DNA of 64,000 nt from Diprion similis (taxonomy: Eukaryota; Arthropoda; Insecta; Hymenoptera; Diprionidae). The DNA lies in the NCBI RefSeq assembly GCF_021155765.1, contig NC_060114.1:17059501-17123500 (forward strand), given 5' to 3'. Position 1 is the stretch's first letter, and every line of letters starts with the position of its first letter. The notes below the pieces were generated by a model. That model was given only the letters and a program-made list of their open reading frames with translations, was not told the DNA's origin and did not search any database. Both the position numbers and the translations under genes were made by a program. Below, piece after piece: positions 39,109 to 52,861 of this stretch.

Positions 39109-42100
39109 TTTCAACACTTGTTTAGAACGCAATATGAAAGAACAGTCCGCTGTTTAACAATTTATTTATTCGTGGTTTGGTACTACAATTCGCAACAGTT
39201 TTATTGGTTGTCACAATTATCGATTAATTGTCAAATTCATATCACCGAAAAAACTTGCACTACCTCATCGTCATCGACGTGATATTTATCACCATTTAAT
39301 TTAACGCCGACACAACTCATGTTCGATACTAATTTCGCATATCCGTTTCTGCTCAGACCATGTGGCGATAGTGGCAGTGAACTAGGAACTTGATGATGTT
39401 GTGTATTCCTCAAGCAAGTTCCTACGGTCAACCAGTTCCCCACCTCGTTTTAGCAGTTCACTTCAGGCTAAGCGCCTGGGGCACTCTTCGGGGAGGAAAT
39501 AAGCATGGATAAAGCATATATCGATGCCCTGATCCACATTCAACCTCCGCATCGGGCAATGTGTGTCGTTGGGTGCTCGAAATTGAATGTTTTAAGAAGA
39601 AGAAAAAGGAAAGAAAGACTGAAATCCAATGATAAAAAAGTTGGCCCTAATTCTCGGTCTGATTCATTGCATAACAATTCCGCGATCGGCTATTGTTGTG
39701 AATATATGTCAGAGACTTTTTTACCCATTGCAAAGAGAATGAAACGAAATTGTACCTTTCAATTTAGTTGGAGCCAATTAGTGGTTAAGCTATTGTAAAT
39801 TCGAACGAGAGAGTTTGAATTTTTTTCACTATATTCTTGCTTGAATTATCATAGACAGCATCGACCGGGAAACAGAGGGAACAAATCTATTGACTGGTAA
39901 AATTTAATTGCGAGGAAAAATCACTCAGTGGATGGTCAATGATTTTTTTATCCCGAATCTTGGATCGTTAACGGCTGCAATGAAACAAGAATATTTCTCG
40001 TTTGTATCCATGTTTTGCAACATACATGTACATGCATACATACATACGTGGACAATTTTTTAACCAGGCCAGTCGGTATGCCGTTATACGAGAGTTGGAA
40101 GGAACTGATCAAACTATGGGGGCTAATAATCGTCTTTATTAACAATCGTTGTGCATAGGAATACCGGCATGTGTCCGTCACGGCAGAGTATCCCACATGG
40201 ACTCAAGTCTATAATCATTGTGAAAACAGAATTCTATGATCATATGGTCATTCTTTTTCTTTGTTTCTCATACGCATGCGACCCGGTGGAGATACCTTGT
40301 CACGAGACCGACGCAGTCATCGGTGTAAAAAGCATGTCTCCTACGTTTCTGTGATCCAGAATTTTTTTTATTCAAAATTCAAACAGAATTTCCACAAGGC
40401 TGAAGTTATTAACGTTAGTCTAACGAAAGATTGGGGCAAAAATTACTATATTGCAATTTTTTAATGACTTTGAAGTGGCCAAATTCTGAAAATATGAATT
40501 ATCGCTTATTGTTTTATTATTTTAATTTACTGCTTTTCAGAGATTACTAAAATTATGAAATAACGGGGTTTCCGGAACGTGAATCATTACAATAACGTTA
40601 CAAATTTCAGCCTCATGCGTATCCGTTATTACTGCTTTGTAAAATTATATTTATTCCGAGGTCGAATGTTTTCCGTTCAAAATTCCATCGAGGCACGAAT
40701 GCTTTGATACGAGTCACAAGATCAGTTCGCGGCAATAAAATCTGACCCCATAAATACCCGACGTTACAGTTAGTTCTGAAAACTTGAGATGGAAACATGA
40801 ATTTCGAAATTTTCAGAACCATTATGCTTGCTGAGAAATAGCTAACGCAAGTCGTCTGAAATAAAATATTGAATACATAATCTCAGTCAAGTTCGAAAAA
40901 GGTTAGAAACTAGTTAGACACGCGGTTATATAAAAATTTTCCAAATCATGGGAAATTATGTTAACGGACTCGCAGACCGGCGATACAGGTCGATTTGTAT
41001 TCCTGATCTTGCCTAACCTCGTGACGAATTCATGACGTATTTGGCTCGGTTTTATAGCTTCGACGGCAGTAAGCACTAAGCAGAAAATCGCATGCGCACA
41101 TGTCGAGCATCCGTTTGTGATTTGGGGTGGACGGACAGAAAAGGGGTCAAAATATCAAGTGATTTGCAGTGACCGAACGTCTCGATGTCTGGTAGAGCGA
41201 TTCGACCATGTCCTTAACCCCTCTAAAACGATTGTCTGATAAGAAAAAAATCGCTGCCATTTACGTCCACTGATACCCCTCGGATATCGGACGCATTTAC
41301 GTTCTGTTTTGATGAAACGACGAAGGTAGGTAGAGGCGGTGGGTTACGTAACTTGCGTTCTTGGCGCCTTAACCTCGCTTCGTTTGTTTTGAACTTACAT
41401 ATTTACTGACAAAATCGCATCAGCAGTTCTACAATCAGCTGCACTTCCGCTTACGATGATACATTGCTGACAGCATTAAATATTTCAGAGTACTTATCAG
41501 TACGCATTTTTTATTTCCCAGTTGCCTCACTGTCATGGTTACAATTGATTCATGTTATATCTCAATTTCGAGAATAACGCATCATGTTATAAGGCTTCAT
41601 AGTCAGCACAATGACGGTTGAAAAATCTTGTTTCACACTTGCTCGTCAATTGTTTCTCTTCATGGTCGTGAACGGAGTGGAACTACAAAAGACGTATCAC
41701 GTGTTTACGGCTGTTTTATTTCTTTTGTTTTGCTTACTAACTGAGCAGATGAAAGAGGAATGATCGACCCATTGATGATGAATTTCAGTAAACATTTGTC
41801 CGGAATTTATTATCTTTTAGATTTTAGCTACGAAATCACTAACAGTCCAATTGTAAGCTTTATCTCAATCCGAATATGAATCTGATTACATGGATACGAT
41901 TTCTTGCTTGAATTTGAAATTCGATTTGGAAATTCGTGCCCAATGCAATTGGAAATAAAATTCGAATCTGAATTTATGCTTGCTCGTATTTTAAATTTCC
42001 ATGCTGAATTTTTATACCTGGTTTCACTGATGCCGGTTGAAATTATTCAGCATATAAATCTACGAAATATCGGTAAAGCGAGAGCTTTGAGATATTCTAT

Positions 42101-42206
42101 CCAGCTTAGTATTACTAGTATTCAAAGTATTCGTCGAATTACTTTAACCAACATTGCCAAAATCTGCATTATCTTTAATATTTTCACCATCGATGTATTC
42201 TCAGAT
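39109..42206. other. Intergenic region upstream of TMEM94 and the minus-strand gene
   Basis: This is a divergent spacer serving both flanking genes. It includes one unrecognised open frame (39505-39798) and an in-frame open stretch immediately 5' of the TMEM94 ATG (from about 41904) that has no ATG with good context. A donor-like CGAAG|GTAGGTAG near 41325 could end a 5' UTR exon of TMEM94. Nothing else can be supported. Confidence 0.45.
39505..39798 (+). CDS. Hypothetical 97-aa frame, doubtful
   Basis: A true ATG opens MDKAYIDALIHIQPPHRAM, followed by a strongly basic segment (LRRRKRKERLK) and a Cys/Lys-rich end. It has no recognised domain and no splice partners. The first 25 or so codons look more gene-like than the rest, so it could be a first exon read through a missed donor. 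It lies about 400 bp upstream of the divergent minus-strand gene. Chance is quite possible. Confidence 0.18.
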   Translation: MDKAYIDALIHIQPPHRAMCVVGCSKLNVLRRRKRKERLKSNDKKVGPNSRSDSLHNNSAIGYCCEYMSETFLPIAKRMKRNCTFQFSWSQLVVKLL

Positions 42207-45200
42207 ATGGAGGGTGATAGGCGAGATGTCGATGCGGGGATGGAAATGGAAACAGAAAAAAATGAGAGCTTGGGCAAGGATAAATTGGGCTTAACGACAA
42301 CCGTGGCTCTAGAAATATTGGGCAGAGATATCAGGCGTGTCGTTGACGAATACGAGGCTAACTACAAGAAAAATAGGTATAGATACAAGTGTCTGAAACA
42401 AAAGTATAAATCACTAATTTGAAGTCTCAGTAGTGAAAAAATTGCAGAATTACTTATATTCCACATCTGCATAATTGTTCTGATCATAAAGCACCCAAAG
42501 AGGAGCAAACTGTGTCATAAAAGAACAAACACGTAGCCCAAAATATAAGAAATTGATACTAAGTAGGAATTTCGCGTCTGAATCGTATCACTCCATGTTT
42601 ATTATTGTGATTTTCTCATACAGAATGTACACGGCTTGGCTTAAGGATTCGCTCCACCATTGTAGCCAGTACACAACGCTTTGCTGGACATCGTCCCTGG
42701 CTCTATTGTTGAATGCTGTTGCGCTAATCGCCCTCTACTTTGTTGGAAATGAGTTCTGGTTAGTTTCTTTTACTTTTGCCTTGAATTTCCTCGCTTTTAC
42801 CAATCGATATAAATTTCTTGTAATGAAATTTCAACAAATAACAACATGTTTCGTATTCATCCAGGTCCAGATCACTTCTACCCTCTGGAATAATAGTTTG
42901 CTGCCTTGTGTCGTTCAATTTTTTTCTAGTCGCTTGCGATAATAAACTTCGACATCAAGAAATATTACACAGGGTGAAGATTTTACTTGAACAAATTGAA
43001 AGTAAGTATTTCAATCAGGTGTGAAGTAATGATTAGTCTATGATTTCTTCAGATATCAGAAGCAAAAAATTTGCAAGTTGAAAATGATGGGTGTAATCGA
43101 TCTTGTTCATTGTTTTTAACAACAATGATCAACTACAAAGGCTGAATATTGAAATATCCACTAATTTATAGATGCCCAATTTGCGTGCAACTGGAACATA
43201 GAAAACTACCCTCATTTGTGCAGCCCTTTATCACCATGCCTCACCTTGCAATGGACATATCGAGATGGTAAAGTTGTAAACTTGCCTTGGGCTCTGCTCG
43301 TCGCTGGAGATGTGATTGTGATTAAGCCAGGCCAGCAAATTCCGGGTCACTGCATTCCCTACAATGTTAGTTAATAACGAACCTCTGAATAAGTAAAGAA
43401 TTAAATACGAATTCAGAATTTTCCGTTTCCCAAATAGATCGAAAATGACTATCATTATGGGAATGGAAATATGCCTCGTTCAATCATCTCCATGTATCGG
43501 AAATTTTCTTACATCCTGTGAGTCGAGTTCTTGTTAAAATTCTGAAAAATCTAACGGTTTCAGGACGAAGGGCCGATCCTCCATGCTAAGGAGGTTTACA
43601 GCCCGCCTGTTCACAGCGCGAATGAGATATTTTCCAATCCAAAGGCTCGTACGCCTCTGAAAAACAAGATCTACAAACTTCAGGAAACACCGTACTTGAC
43701 CAACCTCAGAATGGCTTTGGACCAAGCGCTGGATAGGCCAGTTACATATCATAATCGAGAACGTCATCTAGTCATGATTTGTTGCATCGAGCAGTTGGCC
43801 TACCCCATTATTTTAATCGTAGTATTACTTGTCAACTTATTACGTCATTTGTATCTATCGAAGGACGTCGGCATCGGCCACTGGACTGAAATGTTTTTAC
43901 TTCAACCGATCGCCGTGACACTTCCTCTCTTACCGCTAGTTTTTCCCGCTGCTTGGCTGGCTTTGAACTGCTTTGGAATGGCCAGATTCAAAGCCTTGTT
44001 TAAGTTGTACCAGTCTTCAAAAAAAATGCAGGTTCGTTAAGCATATTGGAACAGTAGGAGAGTTCTCTTACTAAAAAAAGAGTTACAAATCATGTGGCAC
44101 AAATAATTTATCACTTATTTCTAAGAAGAAATAACAAAAATTGATGTTCTCTTTTGGATTACCTAGTTAATGCGCGTACGCTAACTCCTGAACAATTTAG
44201 CAAAAGACTAAATTGAGATTTAATGAAGATCTGTTTTAGTTTGTAGATCCCTTCGAGGATGCTGATATTTCTGGACCAAGCAACCCAGAAGTTGTTTACA
44301 ACTGGTCAGAAGTCAGGCAGTACTTCGTCAATATTTTTGTTGGCAGAGAACACATGATGTCCAGATCTGCCAATATACTTCACGTCCTGGGATCGGTCAC
44401 TGTATGTTGCTATGCACGGTTAAGTGAAACACCATAAGAATGAACCACATACTTTTCCCACGTAGACGAGTCTCGATCTTTTTACACGTTTATCCTATTT
44501 TTGCATATAAGTTATTATCTCTATGTAAGGTAGAATATTTTCCTCCATTTCCGTATCCAGGCGTTGTGCTGCGTGGACAAAAAAGGGATATTGTCATGGC
44601 CGAACCCAACGGCAGAGAAAGTTTTCTTCCTTCGTAACGCAAGCACTGTGTCTCAAACATCTAGGTGAATCTTTATTCTATTCCATTCAATCGTCGTCGT
44701 TTACAGATCATTTTTCCACTCATAATTTATGTCGTTTAAATTCCCAACACAGTAACGAAAGCATGGAGAAAACTGCCGATCTGCTCTCATCTCACAATGA
44801 ACAGGGAAAACATGACACGAATAGAATATCTTACGCGCAACATGGTAAGGCAGTTATTTTTCTTTACTAACTGTTGTATTCTCACATTGCTCAAAGTCTA
44901 TTCTCATTAATTTTTCAATTCAATTTTTCAGACATGTCACACTCGGTAGCTGAGGTTCTAGATCTGACGCATGATCATGCCCTACCTTTTCGATTGGAGT
45001 TTGACGACCACGCTTGGAAGCAGCATATAAATTCGCTGAAACCATTAGGCTTGGCTATTCTTCTTAATACGTGCAATATGGACACGCAGGAACACTATAC
45101 TCAGTTCTGTTGTCACGTCACTTGCGAAGCTCTCTACAACGAAAATCTTGTCCCTGTTACTAATCGAAGGTGTGTGTCTACGCTCTTGAAGTGTTTAAAT

Positions 45201-48200
45201 TGGGTCTGCGGTTTTTATAAATTCATTAATCCTTCTTTAATCTGACCTTTCGATCGATAGATGCTTGTGTGAACTGGCTAAGCAAATCGGATTTCAAGAT
45301 CAAGCCCAGGAGATATTCAAGCTTGAAGAACAACTGTCGACCTTCAAGCATGTAGTGAGTATCAGCATTGATATGAATTCTCGAGTTAGGAAAGAATCGA
45401 ATGTTTTGCAAACCTCACGAATGTAAGAAATCGTGGGCAGCAACATTAAAGCGAGATTTGAGAAACTGAAAGTTGTTGAACAGTCTTGAAAAACAATTAA
45501 ATCATGCATATTCGCAATGTTACCAGCAGCCCGAAATGGTGAGAAGAGACATAAAGTTTGCTCGATCGTTGAGCCTCTCAACAAAGTTGAAATTCCCATT
45601 TCCGCACATGGTGTCTGTCGTGGTAAGGGAGAGGAGCGGCGGAGGGTTGCAACTGCTAGCCCAAGGGACAGCGGACATAATTTTGGACTCGTGCATCGAA
45701 TTTTGGGATGGTCACGACTTGTGTCCCTTGTCCGCTAGCGACAGGTAATCTGCAATAGACAAGTGTAACGCGCATCTTGAAAAATTTGGTCAATTTCCTA
45801 GAGAATTTACTCAGTTTTTATAAATCGAAATATCATTGTGGCGTTTCGTTGTAGAAAGAAAGTGCAGGACTTCTATCAGCGCACGAGCTTGACGTCGTAT
45901 TGTACGGCGTTTGCTTATAGACCGCTGACGCGAAGTGTCAATAGCAAATTGTCGGAGATATATTTAGAGCTTCCTACAGACAGTAAACATTTGTATACGC
46001 CGCATCGAAGCCCAACTCCGCTCCCTTGGGACTTCAGGAATGTTCTAGACCCGAGAGTTAGGGGCGTGATTGGGCAATTTCATTCGACAGGTAATAGATT
46101 CAGCAATATGATATCATACTTCGAAGAGGTGTTTGAAACTCTGTAACTCGAATTGTTGGACGTAAGTAAGACGATAGGGTTCTAAACGCGATTAGTAAAC
46201 ACCGAAACTTCGTGTTTGCAAACTGGAAAACGTTTCGACCAGTATGTGATTATATTGGGAGGCAGTTTTCGTCAAAAGAAAGGAAGCTTGAGCGTATGCA
46301 TGGTTAATGTAATTGACTAACATAACACCTTGGTACAATTAACAGATTCGCTTTTGTGCAACGAGAATAAAGATGAGGAGGTGAATGACATCGAAGGATG
46401 TTTTGACCTTCAATGTAACCAGGTTTTCATTGGGATGGTCACAATGCAATATCAAGCTCAAACAGACATGGTAAAATCATAATTTTCCTCACGTTAACTC
46501 TTTTCATTACTTGCACGTTTCTCCGTAAACCATTCATTTGCAATCCGTATTTCTTCAGGTACAATTAATTGAGCAACTAGAAAGAGCCTGTATAAGGTTT
46601 GTTCACTTTAGCAAAGAGAATGAATTAAGGTCCAGGGTATTTTCGGAGAAAATGGGACTCGAAAGTGGGTGGAATTGTCACATTTCACTGTTGAGCGAAA
46701 GGGCCAGGTACTGGAATCAACTTATACTTCATATATTCATATTATTAATACATAATATCGCGTATTGCGCTTCATTTTCATTTTTTCAACAGCTTTCAAT
46801 TTCATTTGCATAACTTTACCTCAACAATAATTGTATCAAAAGCGGTAGCAACAGATTTTTTATGTACAGCTACTTGTGAATTCCAGTTAAAGAAATGTTA
46901 CTCGTTCGTGATCAGAATTTGAATCGTATAAAACTGAAGGTAATGTGTTTTTCGAACATCGAACGCTGTAGACTCAAAAATTGATTCAAAATAATTGATC
47001 CAACAAACGTTAGACTGAATCTGTTCTCAGTTGCGTTTAAACTCATGTATCTAAATTTGTCAGATATATACTGAGAACTCTGTACAATAAACGATTAGGC
47101 TCTGGGAGAGTTTCAATTTTTGAATTGAAATTATTTCTTGTCCTTCTTACAATCGTCAAACTTTTTAAATCATTGTTTTTTTTACCAGTCACAAGTGTTC
47201 GCCACTTTTGAAACATTATTACACACCCATTAACACACATAAGCGTTTATACAGAGATATCCAATACAATAATAGTAAACAACAAAGTACCAAATAACAA
47301 TTAATCTTATATTTATAGTCAAGTAATTCTACTCGAGCACCTTGTTCCGAATTCAAACCTTTAGCTGTGTATATAATAATTGTTTTCTACGTTTTTAATA
47401 AGTGTCTCAATGTGCGTAACTAACACGCCGATATTAGGTCGGAGAGTCCTGTGGGTTACTGGGTGAGCCAAGCAGCAGCTATGTTCTCACCCACACCCTC
47501 AACCCGATCTCACCAGCATAACCATTCCTGCATGGACGAGGCCAGCCAATTGCTTAACCATATCTCCCCTCGGTACGTCATTTCTATCCCCTACGTACCA
47601 GTTACTTACCGATCAAACAGTCAATTATCAAATTGCTGGTGATTAGCAGATTTCGATGATAGTACTAAAGTAGGAAATGAGAATCGGATTGATCGAGAGT
47701 TTTCGATTCGGAGGCTTTGTATCATAGCTATAGTAGAAAAGACAGTGTTGTGTCGTTTTTTTTATTTTGTTTTGTCACATTCCCGTAAACTAACATACAG
47801 TGCCATTATTTCCTTATGAAAAGCACTTTGAAATCGTGTTCCTGTTGTCGTTTATCAGTACTTGTGAATTTTTTTGCAAGAAAAATGAGTTCTTTACAGT
47901 TACCGAGCTTGTGTAAAATACCGTGGTATTGTAAAAACAGCTCTTTGCTTTGAAAGGCATGCTCTTTTCAATGATCGTCGTAATTAGGATTACCGTATAA
48001 AATATATTTCAATTGCAGTAGTAACCTGGATAACAGTCGGGCAATGAGCATGTCGGCTCCGAGTGCTATAAACACAGAATTCACTACAGTCAAGTTCGAT
48101 GATGAAACTACCGAGTGCAATGAGGCAGAGCCAATGCAGCCCAAGAGCGCAATGAGTCACAGGTACTTGTATCTTTGACTCCTTCTCAAAACTTATTACA

Positions 48201-50576
48201 AACAATTGTGATTAATATCGAAGACTTTCATAAATTCAAACTTCCACAGAGAGCAAGACACGATGCAAAGCGAGGACAGTGTTCTTGTTCAGAGCGTCGA
48301 TTTGGGATCAGGGCAAGAAGCTTGGCGCTCGTTGAGCTGTCTGACCGACAGCACGGAACAAAGCGCACCCGTCAATTTTGATATGTCCAACAGAGTAAGT
48401 TGCGCTAGCTTATGAGTACCATAAAGAGTAGAAAACGGATTTAGCCAGCCTGCTAATCAACTGCGACTTGCAATTTCTGTTCAGGCCAAACTACCTCGTG
48501 GCATAGACAAGATAAGGCCACATATCGAACTTATCGACAACGTTCCACTGCTCGTGTCTCTCTTCACAGACTGCAATACCGCAGTTACCCGAGAAATGCT
48601 CCATATTATGCAGGACTATGGAGAAGTTGTCTGCGTTCTGGGCTCTTCGGCTAACGCAGAGAACATGCCAATATTCATGCAGGCTGACGCGGGGTGTGTT
48701 GCGTCTTTTTGCCGTTGCTGAATTCAGTTTTCTTAATTAACAAGATGTCAAATTTTCGCGAATCTTATACCATGCTGACTTTACAACATTTCTAGAGTCG
48801 CCGTAGAACCTCTCTATCCTCAAGTCTGTCAGAAAGTGCCAGTTATGATGCCGACGACGGAAGATCAAGGACCGTCACCTGTCGACCTCAGCAGAGCTTT
48901 AAATTCCATTTCCTGTTCACTGAGCATTAGACGCGAGGATCCGATTGCCTTGTATCATCTAGTTATGGAGGTACGATTGAGAGGATTGTCGCCGCAATTT
49001 CGTAACCAGTTTCACTATTTCCTAGTACTGACAATTTAAATCTCAGTTATTTTATCTACGCTTTGGACTACACATGAATTGTTTTTTCTTCTAGGCCCGC
49101 CACTACATGCAATGTGTCTGGAATTGCGTGCAATTTTGGATTTGCTGCGTAGTCACTCTGTCGATGGCACAACTATTGTCCGGCTTCCTGATGCTGCCGC
49201 CACTGTTTTCGGTAGGACAAGTGCTCTGGTTGAGCTGTTTGATTATTCCGCTGTTATCGGTATCCCTTGTTGCGACTCCCACAGATCCTACAATTATGCA
49301 AAGAGCTACCGGAAAGAATCAGTGCTTAGTTAACGGACAGGTAAGCCAATCGACCTTTTACAATTAATTCAGAGATCTCAAAGTCCCATAAATTTCGGCT
49401 AGCAAAGCTTTGAGAATAAACGGAAAAAGCCTTTTTGAATGAATGAATAAATGAAAAGACGATTAATTAAAACTGTCCATTAATCAATCAATCAGAAAAA
49501 CGATTAATCGATTAATCGCAAAACACTAAATTAAACCTCTTATAATGTAAGATCGATGCGATGACTTTCTTTTTTCTGATTAACAGGTCGCGTTATTCGT
49601 CCTTTGGTGTTACGGCAGTAAATTCGTACCAACTGTTGTAACAGTCGTCTTATCTCAGGGTATTTTACTAGCCAATATGTGTCATAAATTTTGGCATGAA
49701 AATTCTAAATGTGTTTACGTCTACCCTCAACCTCCCCCTGCTCCTAAACTCGGAGCTGACTCTGACGTGCCTGTGCAATGGGGTGGCTGGGGTTCAGAAC
49801 CACTTGCTATTCTGCTCGCCCAGCATTTTGCTTTGGTACTAGCAGTCTTACATTTTGGTAAGTACAAATCGTTCAAAGTGATGCCCGTGATAACGCTTTT
49901 GGCATTGAATAACCGTCAGCAGAATTTACAATTCGTTTTGTATTATCCTTGCAGTTACGATCTCCATCAGTTTTGTTCACCGTGAATATTCCGTTTGGCG
50001 AAAACAGCCGATAAAAAACTGGACGTGGGTTCTGACCACTCTCATCGTGTAAGTGCTCCATTTATTTAACTTGTCGTAAAAAGGAATCGTATCTATGATT
50101 ATTCCTACATATATATATCTATGATATTATCGATTATCTATCATTATTCCACACGTGCATTCAAAGTCAAGTTTTACTCTGACTTGTTCTGAATTTGTAC
50201 ATTTTTTACGTACTATCTAATTTTTAATATTGACAGTATCAACAGGTTAAATAATTTTTTTCAGGCTTGGCGCACAGGCCATTTTCTCCGGAATAATATT
50301 TTGGCAATGTTGGACGGTAGAGTTCAAAAGATTAGATAACTTTCAACTTCAATTGCCACTGTTTTTCCTGTTCTCCGTTCCCCTCATTTTCGCGATAAAT
50401 GAACTAGTGAAATGGCAAGAAATTAAGTAAGTCTTCTTTTTTCTTTACGCAAAAGATGAATAGTCTAATTAAAATGATCACTAAACTTTTTCTAATTTTT
50501 TAGAGCGAACGTGAGGTATCAAAAGAGGGCCAGATTGGAATTTGGCACAAAACTCGGGATGAATTCACCGTTTTAA
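42207..50576 (+). CDS. TMEM94: TMEM94 (ERMA) P-type-ATPase-like membrane protein
   Basis: Twenty-four exons, in phase, 1391 aa: 42207-42376, 42624-42758, 42865-43001, 43172-43365, 43564-44031, 44240-44401, 44561-44664, 44753-44844, 44932-45169, 45261-45354, 45527-45744, 45855-46090, 46346-46470, 46559-46707, 47438-47572, 48019-48162, 48250-48394, 48485-48693, 48796-48970, 49095-49340, 49587-49857, 49955-50048, 50265-50426, 50504-50576. Family signatures run end to end: WTYRDGKVVNLPWALLVAGD, ALCCVDKKGILSWPNP, LKPLGLAILLNTCN, KKVQDFYQR, IRFVHFSKENELRSRVF, KLPRGIDKIRPHIELIDNVP and the C-terminal FGTKLGMNSPF. Vertebrate TMEM94 is about 1,350 aa. It resembles P-type ATPases: Asp428 in DKKGIL occupies the DKTGT position, with the rest of that motif degenerate. 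TMEM94/ERMA has been described as an ER magnesium-uptake protein. Hydrophobic pairs are at the N terminus, after exon 5 and in exons 20-23. The start ATG begins MEGDRRDVDAG; an upstream in-frame start cannot be excluded. The exon 11 acceptor could also be 3 bases later. Confidence 0.95.
49460..49528. mobile_element. hAT-like MITE right-end fragment in a TMEM94 intron
   Basis: It ends CGATTAATCGCAAAACACTA, close to the right end of the element at 17500-17719, and contains other TTAATCNATC units. A matching left end and target duplication are not evident, so it is a fragment or diverged copy. It lies in the intron between coding exons 20 and 21. Confidence 0.6.
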
Positions 50577-52861
50577 TCGAACATGATACAATCCTCGATT
50601 GAATTTTAAGAAAATTTTAACACACAACGCCAAATATTGCCAATTTGTAATATTTTTTGTAATTTGTAAATACGGTACCCAATTAAGTGTCTAGGTTCTG
50701 AAGTACTCACTTGAATCCCTCAGAACCGGCGATCGATTTTCTTTTAAAAATTTTTTCAAATCTTTTTTCCAATCCAACCACATACTGCCGTCTTTCTATA
50801 AATAATTAATTATTAGCTGTACATAATACCGCGTAATCTTCAGGGATTGCGTCATATCCACGAGGTCCTAGCATTTTTTTTTTCCAGAATCCTCATTCTA
50901 TTGGAATATACCCCTTTCTTGGTGCTTCGATGCAACAAAAACTGCACAATTCACCGTCTTTCCATAGACAATCCGAAAGTTTTTCTCAAAGAAAATGATC
51001 GAATAAAAATGAATGGCTGTGTTTGAAGAAACTGTAAAACAATCTCAAAATTACTGGCACAGGGACCCGTCTGCGAAGGGAAAATATTTACAATGATTTT
51101 CTTTTAGTAGAAACAAGGAAAAGAAAATGTGTAAAATAATAATAAGTATATTATATATATATATATATACATATATGTACCTATTCAGTCATGTTTAGGT
51201 ATAATAGTAAATGAATAACATGAACAGGGAAGATAATTGTACACTTATATTTTTATATAATCTGCATCACGTTTCAAGATTTGACAATGCTAGCGTGCGA
51301 AGTGCAGCGAGCTCATTTATTTAACTATTATCATTATAATATTATTACATACTATTAAGTAATTTATACAACATGCCCAAACATGAAATCCAGTCTGGTA
51401 CAAAAGCAATCGAGCTTCTCTTACATCGAATTTTTGGCATTAGTTTTTATAGTTTTCTGCGAGGCTCAGCACAATTTTCATTTGCCGCCGTATCACGTCA
51501 CGAAATGCCTAAAATATGCGATACTACTTGGAACAATTTTAAATTACACATTAATTATACATAGCTACATATAAATATTTTGTCTCGAGATCATCTGGTA
51601 ATTATTAACGCTAAACAATCATTTCAAGGATATTTTATTAATATTATTTCACGGATGGTCACGTATATTACATTTTTTCGTACTATTCAGTGCTTCGTAC
51701 TAGTGAGAATTACTACCACTTATGATTTAGAGGTGTGAAGTATTGGTCCTGCGATCATTTTGACATTTCGTTATACTTCGTCGATGGGCGAAAATGTTTG
51801 TACTTAATTTATAGTTTGTATATAATATATAAGTAGAAGAAAAAAGAGAGAAAAGTTTTTTTGTTTATTTTTTTTTTTTTGTTTATTAACAAAAAAGAAA
51901 GAAAAAAAACAACCAAGTGTGAGAGTGACGCCAAAGTTAACTGTGTATCAATTTGCATATTAATCAAACAGTTATTAGGTCTAATAATAATCAGCGTGAT
52001 CCGTATAATAAGGAATATAGGTGGCGTTAAATGAGATTATTGTTCACAGTTATAATTTACATTTGTTAATTCTTGTTGCAGGCATGAAAACTGAATGTAC
52101 AATAGGAATTACACATTATTCTGCTTCTCAGTCACAATGATTACAATTTTAATTTTAATTTATATACTATATCTAGATACTGACAGGATTCTGTGAATCC
52201 GATTATTTTTTTATTATTTCCCTTTCATTATCTTTATTTATTTATTATTTTTTTTTTAAGTAATTCATCCAATCTTAAATCTGTCATAAAACTGTACAAC
52301 AATTCTGTTTTACTATCCTGCACAATGCATTTGGAACGATCTAATCAATCTCACAGGATCTAACAGATCTGCGGCATTTATTCAAAGTATATACTGCGTT
52401 AATAAATTAATTCTTTTGTGCAAATAAAAAAAAAAAAGTGTGTGTACAAATTTGTGTTACCTAAATTAAGTCCTCTTGAAATTCGATTTTCTTGAGGAAG
52501 ATATCATTTATCTTCAATATTTATAATTAATTATATTTGTCCGGCGGTGTCTCTGCTGAATCGGTGTTAATTAATGATTCAGCATTATGGATACTTCTGT
52601 TAATTCATCAACACGCTGTACGTTATGTCTTTTTATTAACAATTGATGTCCGTGCTGTCTAGATGTCATTCATACTTTTAACAATTCTAAACAGCTTGGT
52701 TATTTTCAATTTACAATTACTGGAATTTTGTCTGACAGATAAAAACTCCGGTCAATCAGATATACCGATCGTATAATCTGTCAGGTAATATTACCTAAAA
52801 GCAACCGCAGGTAATAGATATAGTTTTAAATAGCCCCGTTCGACAATCCTATTACAGCAAA
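50577..52861. other. Spacer between TMEM94 and the PIGG-like gene
   Basis: AT-rich sequence containing the TMEM94 3' UTR (an AATAAAAATG near 51001 is a candidate poly(A) signal), short (TA)n tracts near 51150 and the promoter of the PIGG-like gene. Small frames near 51373-51574 overlap in two registers and show no gene features. Confidence 0.5.

Noticed and set aside
39109-39132. Extension of the minus-strand membrane protein by eight residues
   Set aside because: The extension begins with TTG rather than ATG; the first ATG (39108) directly precedes the signal peptide.
39237-39443. 68-codon minus-strand frame upstream of the membrane-protein gene
   Set aside because: It starts at GTG with a stop just upstream and no in-frame link to exon 1 of the neighbouring gene. 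It may be 5' UTR.
41904-42206. Open frame continuous with and upstream of the TMEM94 start
   Set aside because: It opens from a non-ATG codon and its sequence does not resemble the family's N terminus. Treated as 5' UTR or intron, with the start placed at 42207.
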